This document shows positions 15,662 to 24,146 of a stretch of DNA of 46,968 nt, in pieces (within the stretch, counting starts at the first letter, position 1; every line of letters starts with the position of its first letter). The position numbers and the translations under genes are program-made. This DNA is from Candidatus Peregrinibacteria bacterium (lineage in GTDB: Bacteria > Patescibacteriota > Gracilibacteria > UBA1369 > LOWO2-01-FULL-3): NCBI GenBank assembly GCA_016186245.1, contig JACPLZ010000011.1, forward strand, positions 1-46,968, in the 5' to 3' direction. The notes below the pieces were generated by a model, which saw only the letters and a list, made by a program, of their open reading frames with translations, had not been told where the DNA came from and made no database searches.

Positions 15662-16643
15662 AGAACAGAAAAAAGCGTTTGCGATAGGCATTTTTGCTTT
15701 CACGGTAATTGCCATTGGCGTGATTTTTTTCCTTTTTGGTGATCGGATTTTACGCGGGAAACTGGAAATTACAGCCGAAACGCCATATTCCGTGGAGATA
15801 TTTGATGGGGGCATTTACAAATGTTTGAGTACGCCATGTGTGATGGATTTGTCATACGGCACTAAAGATCTGCTGCTTAAAAAAGCGGATCATAAAACGA
15901 TTATTGCCGAAGCAAAAATTGGAATTTGGAAAACTGAAAAACTTGCGTTTGAATTTGAAATAAATCCGCAGATTACCCGCGCCGAGTCGCTGCCGGAAAC
16001 ATTGCCGAAAAAAGAATACCGGCTTGTTGAAGCTAAAAATGGCATGCAGAAACTGATAGAGGCCGGTGATGATCGCGGGTTGGCTATTGTTTATTTTAAT
16101 CCACCGCTGAAAAACAGCCGCATTATAGCCGGCGAAAAAACAGCTCTGATAATGGAAGATACCGCTGTTTATAAAATTGATCTCGAAAAAAAATCGCGCG
16201 AAATAGTGGAGAATAGGGAATTTTTGGATATTGTTGAAGGCAACTGGTCGCCTGACGGACATTATCTGGTTTTTACGCGGAAAGGATTGCCGAATTTATG
16301 GCTGTTTGACGGCCTGAAAGTTTTTGAAACTGATTTGAATATCGGCTTAAATCAGACCGCTTGGGCTTACGACAACAGTCTGGTTTTTGTAACGGAGCAG
16401 GGCGCCGGTACCGCCGTCGAATCCGGCAAATACGGCAACAGTTACATCAATATTCTGGCGGAAAAATCTCCCGCCGGTTTTATCTTCGGTTTTTATCATC
16501 CCGATGAGAATTCGTACACGAAAATTGATACATTTGGTGAAATCCCATCGCTGCCACAAGGGTTGATTCCCTCAGCTACAGGCCATATAATCTACTTCCA
16601 AGCCGCCGGTGAAAACTTTAAAATTATTTTAAGAAAATTTTAG
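15654..16643 (+). CDS. membrane-anchored PEGA-domain protein
   Basis: 329 aa from the ATG at 15654; the frame is open from 15621, but that start overlaps yraN more and precedes the natural 'MDKEQKK-transmembrane' beginning. One transmembrane helix (about 9-29) is followed by a PEGA-like domain (TAETPYSVEIFDGG, CLSTPCVMDLSYG). Then comes a beta-strand-rich region with WSPDGHYLVFTR and LWLFDG, reminiscent of WD40/TolB-type propeller blades. It likely faces outward and binds wall or surface components. It is translationally coupled to yraN by the 8-bp overlap. Confidence 0.75.
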   Translation: MDKEQKKAFAIGIFAFTVIAIGVIFFLFGDRILRGKLEITAETPYSVEIFDGGIYKCLSTPCVMDLSYGTKDLLLKKADHKTIIAEAKIGIWKTEKLAFEFEINPQITRAESLPETLPKKEYRLVEAKNGMQKLIEAGDDRGLAIVYFNPPLKNSRIIAGEKTALIMEDTAVYKIDLEKKSREIVENREFLDIVEGNWSPDGHYLVFTRKGLPNLWLFDGLKVFETDLNIGLNQTAWAYDNSLVFVTEQGAGTAVESGKYGNSYINILAEKSPAGFIFGFYHPDENSYTKIDTFGEIPSLPQGLIPSATGHIIYFQAAGENFKIILRKF

Positions 16644-16694
16644 AAAAATTTAATCTTTGTTTGCCATAATAAGCTTCATCCTTAACAAAATATT

Positions 16695-18221
16695 ATGGCA
16701 AATAAAGTTTTTTCCTGTGCTTTCACGGGACTGGATTGCCGCATCGTGGAAGTGGAAGCGGATATTTCGAGCGGAATGCCAAATTTCTCAATTGTTGGAC
16801 TGGGTGACACTTCGGTACAGGAATCCCGCGAACGTGTCCGCAGCAGCATCAAAAATAGCGGCGCAACCTTTCCGCCAACCCGGAAAACGGTAAATCTTGC
16901 TCCAGCGGAAATCCGCAAGCAGGGGAGTCATTTCGACCTTCCGATAGCTGCAAGCATTCTGCTCGCCAGCGGGCAAATCAAAGGCGGACCTCTTGAAAAT
17001 TCTCTTATCGTCGGTGAACTGTCTCTCGATGGAAACATTAAAGGCATTCACGGTATTTTGCCTATCACACAGCATGCAAAAGAACAGGGATTTTCCAGGA
17101 TTTTTCTGCCTGAAGTGAACGCCGGTGAAGCAGGTTTTATCGACAACATCGCCATTTACCCGCTTAATAATCTCCGGCAGTTTATTGATTATTGCAATTC
17201 TGGGATCAAAATTTGCGAATATGCGCGCGGAGAAAATGACATGCGGAATATTGGCGGCCAGGAACAATCAGACTACTCATTGTCGCAAATTATCGGATTG
17301 CACAGGGAAAAACGGGCGCTCGCCATTGCCGCTGCCGGCGGACATAATATCATTCTTGATGGGCCGCCGGGCACAGGCAAGACAATTTTAGCAAGGGCAT
17401 TCGCAGGTCTTTTGCCCCCGATGTCGCGCGATGAAATCCTCGAAACTACCAAAGTTTTTTCAATTGCGGGCATGATCGATCATAAAAATCCGCTTATAAC
17501 ACGCCGCCCTTTTCGGGAAGTGCATCATACGGCATCGGCTGTATCCATTATCGGGGGCGGAGATAAAAATCCCCGTCCGGGAGAGATCAGTCTGGCCCAT
17601 AACGGCGTTTTATTTTTTGACGAAATCCCGGAATTCCCGACAAAAATTTTGGAATGTCTGCGTCAGCCTCTTGAGGACAAATTTATCAACATCACCCGCG
17701 CAAATTTTTCAATTAAATTTCCAAGCAATTTTGTTTTTATAGCCACAATGAACCCATGTCATTGCGGCTATCGCAACGATCCTAAAATAAAATGCATTTG
17801 CAGCGATTATAATGTTTTGAATTATCGCAGGAAACTGTCAGGGCCGATCCTTGACCGGATAGATATTCTGCTCCAGGTACCCCTGGTTTCCATGAAGAAT
17901 ATTTTTGATGAAAACAGCATTGATGGGCAAAAAATGATTATCGGAAAAATCGCTATCGCCAGGCAAATTCAACTGGAAAGATTTAAGAACGACATCAGAA
18001 TCAGAAAAAATGCGGACATGCAGATAGAGCAGATTAAAAAATATTGCCAGCTTGGTCAGGAAAGCCAAAAAGCACTGGAGGAAGCACGCGAAAGGTTAAA
18101 TCTGTCGAATAGAGGATATATCAGAAGCATCAGGATTGCCCGCACCGTCGCAGACCTGGAATATTCGAGTAATATAAAAACCGAACACGTATTGGAGGCG
18201 CTGCAATTCCGTCATTCATGA
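16695..18221 (+). CDS. comM: YifB/ComM-family AAA+ Mg-chelatase-like ATPase
   Basis: 508 aa with the standard ComM layout: an N-terminal Lon-like fold (FSIVGLGDTSVQESRERVRSS), Walker A GPPGTGKT (223-230), Walker B LFFDEIPEF (about 307), a four-cysteine insert NPCHCGY...CIC (about 354-369), sensor/arginine finger, and the C-terminal Mg-chelatase domain. ComM is a hexameric helicase that promotes branch migration during natural transformation in studied species. A ComEC-like metallo-hydrolase is encoded 7 kb away, which fits DNA uptake without proving it. A TGCCATAAT extended -10 lies 24 nt before the ATG. The stop overlaps the left arm of an inverted repeat. Confidence 0.93.
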   Translation: MANKVFSCAFTGLDCRIVEVEADISSGMPNFSIVGLGDTSVQESRERVRSSIKNSGATFPPTRKTVNLAPAEIRKQGSHFDLPIAASILLASGQIKGGPLENSLIVGELSLDGNIKGIHGILPITQHAKEQGFSRIFLPEVNAGEAGFIDNIAIYPLNNLRQFIDYCNSGIKICEYARGENDMRNIGGQEQSDYSLSQIIGLHREKRALAIAAAGGHNIILDGPPGTGKTILARAFAGLLPPMSRDEILETTKVFSIAGMIDHKNPLITRRPFREVHHTASAVSIIGGGDKNPRPGEISLAHNGVLFFDEIPEFPTKILECLRQPLEDKFINITRANFSIKFPSNFVFIATMNPCHCGYRNDPKIKCICSDYNVLNYRRKLSGPILDRIDILLQVPLVSMKNIFDENSIDGQKMIIGKIAIARQIQLERFKNDIRIRKNADMQIEQIKKYCQLGQESQKALEEARERLNLSNRGYIRSIRIARTVADLEYSSNIKTEHVLEALQFRHS

Positions 18222-18343
18222 TAATCTTTTAGAATTGTACACTGCGGCGTCAGCTGCACCATTTTCTATTCGCTGTACCGGTAAGTACAGCTCGGTCGAA
18301 AATGGCTTGCTTTCTTGCATTGCAGTAATTCTAAAAGATTATC
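18220..18343. repeat. 124-bp intergenic cruciform-type inverted repeat
   Basis: Perfect 17-bp arms (GATAATCTTTTAGAATT at 18220-18236, complement at 18327-18343). Inside is a second hairpin with stems CCATTTTC/GAAAATGG and GCTGTAC/GTACAGC around a CGGTAA loop. It includes the comM stop codon and ends 9 bp before the Nudix promoter, so it may terminate comM transcription and separate the two units. Confidence 0.85.
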
Positions 18344-18351
18344 CAATTGAA

Positions 18352-18360
18352 TGATATAAT
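18352..18360 (+). promoter_or_regulatory. extended -10 promoter of the Nudix gene, leaderless
   Basis: TGA-TATAAT, then 6 nt (CCGCCC) and the ATG at 18367. The predicted first transcribed base is the A of the start codon. No convincing -35 is present, as expected for an extended -10 promoter. Confidence 0.7.
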
Positions 18361-18366
18361 CCGCCC

Positions 18367-18909
18367 ATGACCGAGTGTTTTCGAATTTACGATTCCAATG
18401 GAAAACCGCAATCTACGTTAAAACCGCGTAATCAGGTACATGCGGATGGCGACTGGCATCGTGCCGTGGAAACATGGATTCTTAATTCAAAAAATGAATT
18501 GCTGATCCAAAAACGCGCCTCCGGTAAAGATTCCTTTCCCGACAAATGGGACGCCTCCTGCGCCGGACACATTGATGGGGATGAGGAAAGCATAAATACC
18601 GCCATCCGCGAGCTCAAAGAAGAACTTGGCCTCGAGATTAACGCAAGCGAGTTGCAATATCTTTTTGAAACCCGTGAAACAAATGTCACCAATAACGGGA
18701 GATTCATTGATAACGAAATCAAAGACATCTATTTGCTGGAACAAGACATTGATATAAATGATCTGAATCTTCAGGCTGAAGAAGTATCCACGGTACGATT
18801 TATCCATTTTCAAGACCTGGAAAAAATGATACAAGAAAACAGCGGTGATTTTGTCCCGCATAAAAATACTTACGCCGGATTATTTGCGTTTATCCGCCAA
18901 CATGCATAA
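18367..18909 (+). CDS. Nudix hydrolase
   Basis: 180 aa with a perfect Nudix box (GX5EX7REUXEEXGU) at residues 67-89: GHIDGDEE...RELKEELGL. The upstream segment WILNSKNELLIQKRA and the KWDASCAGH approach resemble IPP-isomerase-like and YfcD-type Nudix proteins. Members hydrolyse nucleoside diphosphates linked to another moiety; substrate not predictable here. It has a leaderless-type promoter. Its stop overlaps the start of the cysteine-rich gene by 8 bp (ATGCATAA), so the two are coupled. Confidence 0.9.
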   Translation: MTECFRIYDSNGKPQSTLKPRNQVHADGDWHRAVETWILNSKNELLIQKRASGKDSFPDKWDASCAGHIDGDEESINTAIRELKEELGLEINASELQYLFETRETNVTNNGRFIDNEIKDIYLLEQDIDINDLNLQAEEVSTVRFIHFQDLEKMIQENSGDFVPHKNTYAGLFAFIRQHA

Positions 18910-20557
18910 AAACTGCCGGAACTGTCTGCAAAAATTCTCCATCTCCCAAAAGGATTTGGATTTCTATAAAAAACTCAATATCACCGGGCCAACTTTTTGC
19001 CCTGATTGCCGCCAACAAAGGCGTCTTATGTGGCGAAATGAACGCACGCTCTATAGGCGCAAATGCGATGGTACCGGCAAGGAAATTATTTCCGTATATT
19101 CTGCCGACAAGCCTTTTCCTGTATATGAAAATGAATACTGGTATTCCGATAAATGGGACGCTCTCGACCACGGACGCGATTTCGATTTTAGCAGGCCGTT
19201 CTTTGAGCAATTTTCCGAATTGATGAATGTGGTGCCTCAATTAGCCCGTTCTGCGGTGCAAAACCTAAATTGTGATTTCACCAATCAGGTTGGCTGGTGT
19301 AAGAACTGCTACCTCATTTTTGAAGCTGATTTCAATGAAAATTGTTACTATTCAAATAACATTTATGAATCACGTTTTACGATGGACAGCCTTATGGTCG
19401 TAAATTGCGAACTTTGCCATGAATGCGTTGATTGTTACGACTGCTACAATCTTAAATTTTCCCAGAATTGTAAAAATTGCTCCGATTCCTGGTTCCTAAA
19501 AAGCTGTATTGGCTGCCATAATTGCTATGGCTGTATAAATCTGCGCAACAAAGAATATTATTTTCTGAATGAAAAATATTCCAAGGATGAATATGAAAAA
19601 AAGATCGCGGCCTTAAATTTGAGCACCACAGAACAACTGGAAAAAGCCCGCCTGAATTTTTTGGAGTACTGCAAAAAATTTCCCCACAAATACATGGAAG
19701 GCAATCAAAACGAAGATTGCACCGGAAATTACATGTCCAATAATCAGCGTTGTTATGACTGTTTCGACATCAACAATTGTCAGGATTGCAGATATATTTT
19801 CAATTCCCGATATATGAAAGACTGCTGCGATGTTACTGTTTTTGGCTCCCGCGAGGGAGCCGAACTTTGCTATGAAGTGCATGAAACCGGCGCTGCCACC
19901 CGAAATATCATCGGCAGCGATCAGATATGGAGCGACTGCTACGATATTTTTTATTCCAAACTTTGTCTATTTAACAGTCATCATCTTTTTGGATGCGCGG
20001 GACTGAAAAAACAGAGTTACTGCATCTTCAACAAAAAATATTCACCGGAGAAATATGAAGAATTAAAAAACAAGATAGTAGATCATATGAAAAAAACCGG
20101 CGAATGGGGAGAATTTTTTCCGGCTACAATATGTCCTTACGGCTACAACGAAACTGTGGCAAATGACTGGTTTCCTCTGACAAAAAAAGAAGCCAAAGAC
20201 AAAGGTTACAAATGGAAAGACGCCGATCCTAGAGAATACAAACCGCAGACATATAAAATTCCGGTAAAAATAGAGGAAGTTTCCGATGCAATTGTTGATG
20301 AAATTTTGGCCTGCGGAGAGTGTGGAAAAAATTATAAAGTAATTATGGAGGAACTAAAGCTATATCGCCGACACAAACTGCCCATCCCTCAAAAATGTCC
20401 TGATTGCCGCCATAAAACCCGCTTTAACTTAAGAAATAAGCGCAATCTTTGTCAAAGAAATTGCAGGAAATGCAACGCCGAAATTATTACCACTTTCACT
20501 CCAGACCGCCAGGAGCCGGTGTATTGTGAAAAGTGCTATTTACAGACGGTCAATTAA
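18902..20557 (+). CDS. cysteine-rich repeat protein flanked by two zinc ribbons
   Basis: 551 aa from the ATG at 18902, which overlaps the Nudix stop. Order of parts: zf-trcl-type ribbon (about 4-80: CRNC, CPDCRQQRR), a cysteine-rich region with CHECVDCYDCYN and CIGCHNCYGC runs, a second copy of the same module ending with an LFGCAGL-type block, a linker with Trp and Pro, then a C-terminal ribbon (CGECGK, CPDCRHKTR, CRKCN, CEKC). The module CxGCxxLxxKxYxxxNxKYSxxxY appears twice. It is a paralogue of the split pair at 133-1418. There is no signal peptide. Metal or nucleic-acid binding is plausible from the ribbons and their Arg-rich segments; the function is unknown. Confidence 0.8.
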   Translation: MHKNCRNCLQKFSISQKDLDFYKKLNITGPTFCPDCRQQRRLMWRNERTLYRRKCDGTGKEIISVYSADKPFPVYENEYWYSDKWDALDHGRDFDFSRPFFEQFSELMNVVPQLARSAVQNLNCDFTNQVGWCKNCYLIFEADFNENCYYSNNIYESRFTMDSLMVVNCELCHECVDCYDCYNLKFSQNCKNCSDSWFLKSCIGCHNCYGCINLRNKEYYFLNEKYSKDEYEKKIAALNLSTTEQLEKARLNFLEYCKKFPHKYMEGNQNEDCTGNYMSNNQRCYDCFDINNCQDCRYIFNSRYMKDCCDVTVFGSREGAELCYEVHETGAATRNIIGSDQIWSDCYDIFYSKLCLFNSHHLFGCAGLKKQSYCIFNKKYSPEKYEELKNKIVDHMKKTGEWGEFFPATICPYGYNETVANDWFPLTKKEAKDKGYKWKDADPREYKPQTYKIPVKIEEVSDAIVDEILACGECGKNYKVIMEELKLYRRHKLPIPQKCPDCRHKTRFNLRNKRNLCQRNCRKCNAEIITTFTPDRQEPVYCEKCYLQTVN

Positions 20558-20562
20558 TTGTC

Positions 20563-23319
20563 TTAAATCAGATTCTTTTCTATTTCCTCGCACTGTATCG
20601 GTGTCAGATCATCGCCGGTATCATCATAATGCATTAAATTTCCCGGCTGATCGGCACCCTGATCATGCGCATGCGCATGGGGCTGGTCTTTATTTACCCC
20701 TTTACTTAACTGATGTGCCAGCTCATGTGCCAGTGTCCTATTGTCATGATCGGTGCTTTCGTCAACAGTCACACCATCAGTGGGATCATTCCATGACGCG
20801 CCCATGGTGTCATCATCCAGTTTGGGCACGTAATAAACCGGAATGCAGTTGCCGGACGGCGGATGCCTGTTAACCATTTCATCGAGTTCCGAATTCAGAT
20901 CAACATCTCCATCTCCGTTTGTATCCACGTCATTAAAATCCTGCGCCGTAAGATGCTCTATCGCATGTATGGCAATATCCAAAAAGAAATTGCAATCGCA
21001 CTGCTGCGCGTTTTTGGAAAAAATCTGCATCGCCGTAACGACATCGGTGCTCACGGTAACATCTGTGGCATCGCTGCCTTCAAAAATAAACACATCTACG
21101 CAGACGGATTTCCACGGTTTTACCTTGTACCACCACTTCCAGAATTCCTCGAAAATATCCCACATTTCTTCATCCGATTTATTCTCGCCGTCTGTATTTT
21201 TTATAACCGCATCCTGCACGTAAATAACTCCATCTCCGATTGAAGCAGCATTAAACAGCAGATCTCCCGCACGAATGGTCTCCGGCACGGTTGAAGCGGT
21301 ATTTTTTATAATTCCCTGAATGGAAATCATGCCATTTGCAGAATTCACACCCTTTATAAGTGGCGTGCCAAAGGCATCTCCCGGTATGGGATCCTCAATA
21401 TCCACAAACTGCAGCAGTTTATTTGATGGCATAAGATTGAAAGAAAATTCTCCCAGCTTTCCTTTATTTTTTGGAAAATAAATATACATCGGAACGGAAA
21501 ATTGCCCGGATTCTTCTTCCACCGCCTTTGGGAAATTCAGTTGTATCGGCAAAAACGCAACCTGGACCGTTTCTCCCAGGCTTATTCCGGAAGAAGTTGT
21601 TATCGTTACGTCGGAAACTCCCCAATCGCTTGCCGTCAGCTCAATTGTAAAGATACCGTTTTCATTATGTGAAATTTCAACCGATCCCATCGTAGCAACT
21701 GCCGAAAGATTATTATTCACCGAAGAATACGGCAGAACATTCCCATATTTATCCACTCCGGCAACTTCGATGATTGCGCGGTCAGGTCTGTCATTTTCAT
21801 AATCATAATTTACATTTTTCACTTTTACATCAGCAAATCGCGCAGGCTCGACATACACCATCGCCGCATTTTTGACATTCGTTGTTTCATCCGTAACCGA
21901 TAAAGTGAAATACCCGGATTTATCCGAATCAAAAACGGTTGAAAAACCGCCGTCTGCATTTGCGGTAAGATTCACATATTTTACAAAATCCCGTCCCGTG
22001 GAAATTTTCACCTGCGGCAGGATTGTTGGCGAAACCGGATCCCCATATTCATTTACAAAATCAACATCTACATATGTGCTGCCTCCCGCTGTAAAATTTT
22101 CCAAACCGCTTATCTCAATGTGATCGATATTGCCGCCATTTCCGGAAAAAACAGTGTCATTTGGACACTCCTGGGAAATTATATTGTTTGAAAGAATGTT
22201 TTCATAGCAGACCGTACAGCCGTTATCCCGTCCGATGCAATATGGCTCATCGGTTGAAATTGGTGTCTCCGATCCAACGGTGATTTTTACGTGATCCACA
22301 TAGCAGAGTATTTCTTCGTAATCGGAAGTGTCGGAAATACCTTCCGGCAGGTACCAGCAGGCAACATCAAACTGCTCCCGCATTAAATCGTCAAAATAGA
22401 CCATATTGTTTTTTTGCTCTTCTTTATGGCAAAACATCAGGCCAAAGCCATCAGCGTCATATCCGGTAATATCAATACCGCTCAAAACCTCTTCCACCCT
22501 TTCCCAGAAATCACCTTCATCGGAAAAATAGCAGAAGTTTTGGTCAAAATAAGTTTCATCAATCGGATTAAAATCACTTGTCTCGTAAAATGCTCCCGTA
22601 TTTCCAAACGGCCCGCCAGGCCCAAACAATCCTCCCGGCGCCAACGCCCCGTCATGGGGAATTTCATAATATTCAAACAATTCATCAGTCATATCCGCAT
22701 CAAAAGATTCAATATTTAAAACATCAATTTGTTTATTTCGATAAATCATTTCCGCGATATCCCCGCGATCCATTATCGCTCCGGCATCATTTTCGGCCAT
22801 AATTCCGCGCTTGGAGGCTAACTCAAAATATGGCTGATACCACTGTTCATTTTCTTCTTTTTCTCTCAAACTCCAGCCCTCCAATTCTCCAAGAATTTTC
22901 AGTGATTCCACTTGGTTTATAATTTGGTCCGGTTTAAATGTGCCATCAGGATAGCCGTTTACAATGCCTTCGGATTTCGCCTGGCATACGTAAGTTGAAT
23001 ACCACGCATCCGGCGGCACGTCCGGAAAACATTTTTCATAATTTTGCCCGGTTGCAACTCCGGTTCCTTCAAAAAGAAGTTTAAGAAATTCCGCACGGTT
23101 TATATTGTTTGAAGGACGATATTCGCGCAGACCATCGTTACTTTGATAGCCTTCTACAACGCCGGTGTTATAGAGAAAATAAATCGCGTCATAATTTTGA
23201 TTTTCCAGTTCAACATCGTTAAACATTGAATTTCTAACCTGCCCATAACCGCCTGCTGTCGGCACAGACATCGTCAAAAAGGCTAACGCTACAATAAAAA
23301 ACAGAATATATTTTTTCAT
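20563..23319 (-). CDS. SLH-anchored secreted metallopeptidase with Ig/cohesin-like domains
   Basis: About 918 aa from the ATG at 23319, where a signal peptide begins (an earlier in-frame ATG at 23349 adds 10 residues). Parts in order: SLH domains (about 25-185, with FPDVPPDAWYSTYVCQAKSEG and DGTFKPDQIINQVESLKIL), an acidic linker with a Gly-Pro-Phe cluster, Ig-like beta domains (about 390-590), a cohesin-like segment (FSFNLMPSNKLLQFVDI), an EF-hand-type loop DVDTNGDGDVDLNSE, and a C-terminal zinc site HELAHQLSKG (His865, Glu866, His869). A His-rich stretch HAHAHD and a Met-turn-like NLMHY follow, so it is metzincin-like, but the spacing is not the canonical HExxHxxGxxH. It is likely wall-attached. 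It probably follows the 23356-24069 gene in one operon and converges with the cysteine-rich gene. Confidence 0.82.
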   Translation of the reverse strand: MKKYILFFIVALAFLTMSVPTAGGYGQVRNSMFNDVELENQNYDAIYFLYNTGVVEGYQSNDGLREYRPSNNINRAEFLKLLFEGTGVATGQNYEKCFPDVPPDAWYSTYVCQAKSEGIVNGYPDGTFKPDQIINQVESLKILGELEGWSLREKEENEQWYQPYFELASKRGIMAENDAGAIMDRGDIAEMIYRNKQIDVLNIESFDADMTDELFEYYEIPHDGALAPGGLFGPGGPFGNTGAFYETSDFNPIDETYFDQNFCYFSDEGDFWERVEEVLSGIDITGYDADGFGLMFCHKEEQKNNMVYFDDLMREQFDVACWYLPEGISDTSDYEEILCYVDHVKITVGSETPISTDEPYCIGRDNGCTVCYENILSNNIISQECPNDTVFSGNGGNIDHIEISGLENFTAGGSTYVDVDFVNEYGDPVSPTILPQVKISTGRDFVKYVNLTANADGGFSTVFDSDKSGYFTLSVTDETTNVKNAAMVYVEPARFADVKVKNVNYDYENDRPDRAIIEVAGVDKYGNVLPYSSVNNNLSAVATMGSVEISHNENGIFTIELTASDWGVSDVTITTSSGISLGETVQVAFLPIQLNFPKAVEEESGQFSVPMYIYFPKNKGKLGEFSFNLMPSNKLLQFVDIEDPIPGDAFGTPLIKGVNSANGMISIQGIIKNTASTVPETIRAGDLLFNAASIGDGVIYVQDAVIKNTDGENKSDEEMWDIFEEFWKWWYKVKPWKSVCVDVFIFEGSDATDVTVSTDVVTAMQIFSKNAQQCDCNFFLDIAIHAIEHLTAQDFNDVDTNGDGDVDLNSELDEMVNRHPPSGNCIPVYYVPKLDDDTMGASWNDPTDGVTVDESTDHDNRTLAHELAHQLSKGVNKDQPHAHAHDQGADQPGNLMHYDDTGDDLTPIQCEEIEKNLI

Positions 23320-23355
23320 TTGAATGATGTTAGATTGTCCGGAGCTCATTCTGAC

Positions 23356-24069
23356 TCATTCTTTTTTTTCAGGCAAGCTCCATTTGGGGGAAGCAGCCGG
23401 ACGCGGGCGGGAGATCGTAAGATATTTTCCTTCGATTGGATAGAACCCGCTTATTTGATGGAAATTTCCGCCGGCTGAAATTAAAATATCCTCCGGTGTC
23501 TCGATATCAAGCCGGACGCGATTTCCAGTTTTAGCTTCGCCGCTTAAATCGACAAAAACGGGAAAAAACATATTTGAATCGGCGGGCAATTGTATTCCAA
23601 CTCCAGCAAATGTTAAATAACCGTCGTTTTTCCTGCCTTTTACATTATTGCCGTTTACATTGATGTAGCCGTTTTCCACGTCATCGACAGCTCCGCTTAT
23701 TTTGAATTTTAAATTTTTTATTTCGGTTGCGGTTTTTCCGGTTTTAAAATTTATTTTCATTATTTCGGCATTTTTTAATCCCGGAGCCGTAAAGGAATTT
23801 TCTGCATTTTGAGTGATGAAAAAAATAACATCCGCCTCGTTTTCTTTTTTGTCGACAAAATTATCGGCATTTTTTACAAAAGAAGATTTGATGGAAAATA
23901 AAGGAGATAAAGACTTTGCATCCGCCAAAGATTCTTTGGAACTGTGCAGCACGCTCGCAAAATATAATTTCCCCGCATTGGTATATGTCAGAGCCGATGC
24001 TGCCGTAATAAGCAGAATAAAAACCAGGTATCCCCTGAGAATTTTCACTATTGAATTGGCCCTGTTCAT
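23356..24069 (-). CDS. exported protein of unknown function
   Basis: 237 aa. Residues 12-32 are a hydrophobic segment after a basic start, so it is a signal anchor or signal peptide. The rest is beta-rich with alternating hydrophobic residues (KINFKTGKTATEIKNLKFKIS, then VENGYINVNGNNV) and ends with a Pro/Lys-rich tail. I do not recognise the family. It shares the extended -10 (TGATATAAT) at 24100-24108 and is probably co-transcribed with the SLH metallopeptidase 36 bp downstream, suggesting a surface role. It is divergent from murA. Confidence 0.65.
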   Translation of the reverse strand: MNRANSIVKILRGYLVFILLITAASALTYTNAGKLYFASVLHSSKESLADAKSLSPLFSIKSSFVKNADNFVDKKENEADVIFFITQNAENSFTAPGLKNAEIMKINFKTGKTATEIKNLKFKISGAVDDVENGYINVNGNNVKGRKNDGYLTFAGVGIQLPADSNMFFPVFVDLSGEAKTGNRVRLDIETPEDILISAGGNFHQISGFYPIEGKYLTISRPRPAASPKWSLPEKKE

Positions 24070-24099
24070 TTTTATTTTTGTATGTTTTTTAATCTTTAG

Positions 24100-24108
24100 A
24101 TTATATCA
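24100..24108 (-). promoter_or_regulatory. extended -10 promoter of the 23356-24069 gene
   Basis: TGA-TATAAT on the minus strand, 30 bp before the ATG at 24069; predicted leader about 24 nt. It is back-to-back with the murA promoter. Confidence 0.6.
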
Positions 24109-24128
24109 TTTTTAATCCGTCATAACAA

Positions 24129-24137
24129 TGCTATAAT
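24129..24137 (+). promoter_or_regulatory. extended -10 promoter of murA, nearly leaderless
   Basis: TGC-TATAAT followed by 9 nt and the murA ATG at 24147, so the 5' leader would be about 2-3 nt. No -35 and no Shine-Dalgarno are visible. Confidence 0.65.
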
Positions 24138-24146
24138 GCAGCCCAC

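Noticed and set aside
16695..18221. UGA recoding to glycine (as in Gracilibacteria/SR1)
   Set aside because: comM ends in TGA at a normal family length, corC-like and trpR-like also use TGA as stop, and no protein needs in-frame UGA.
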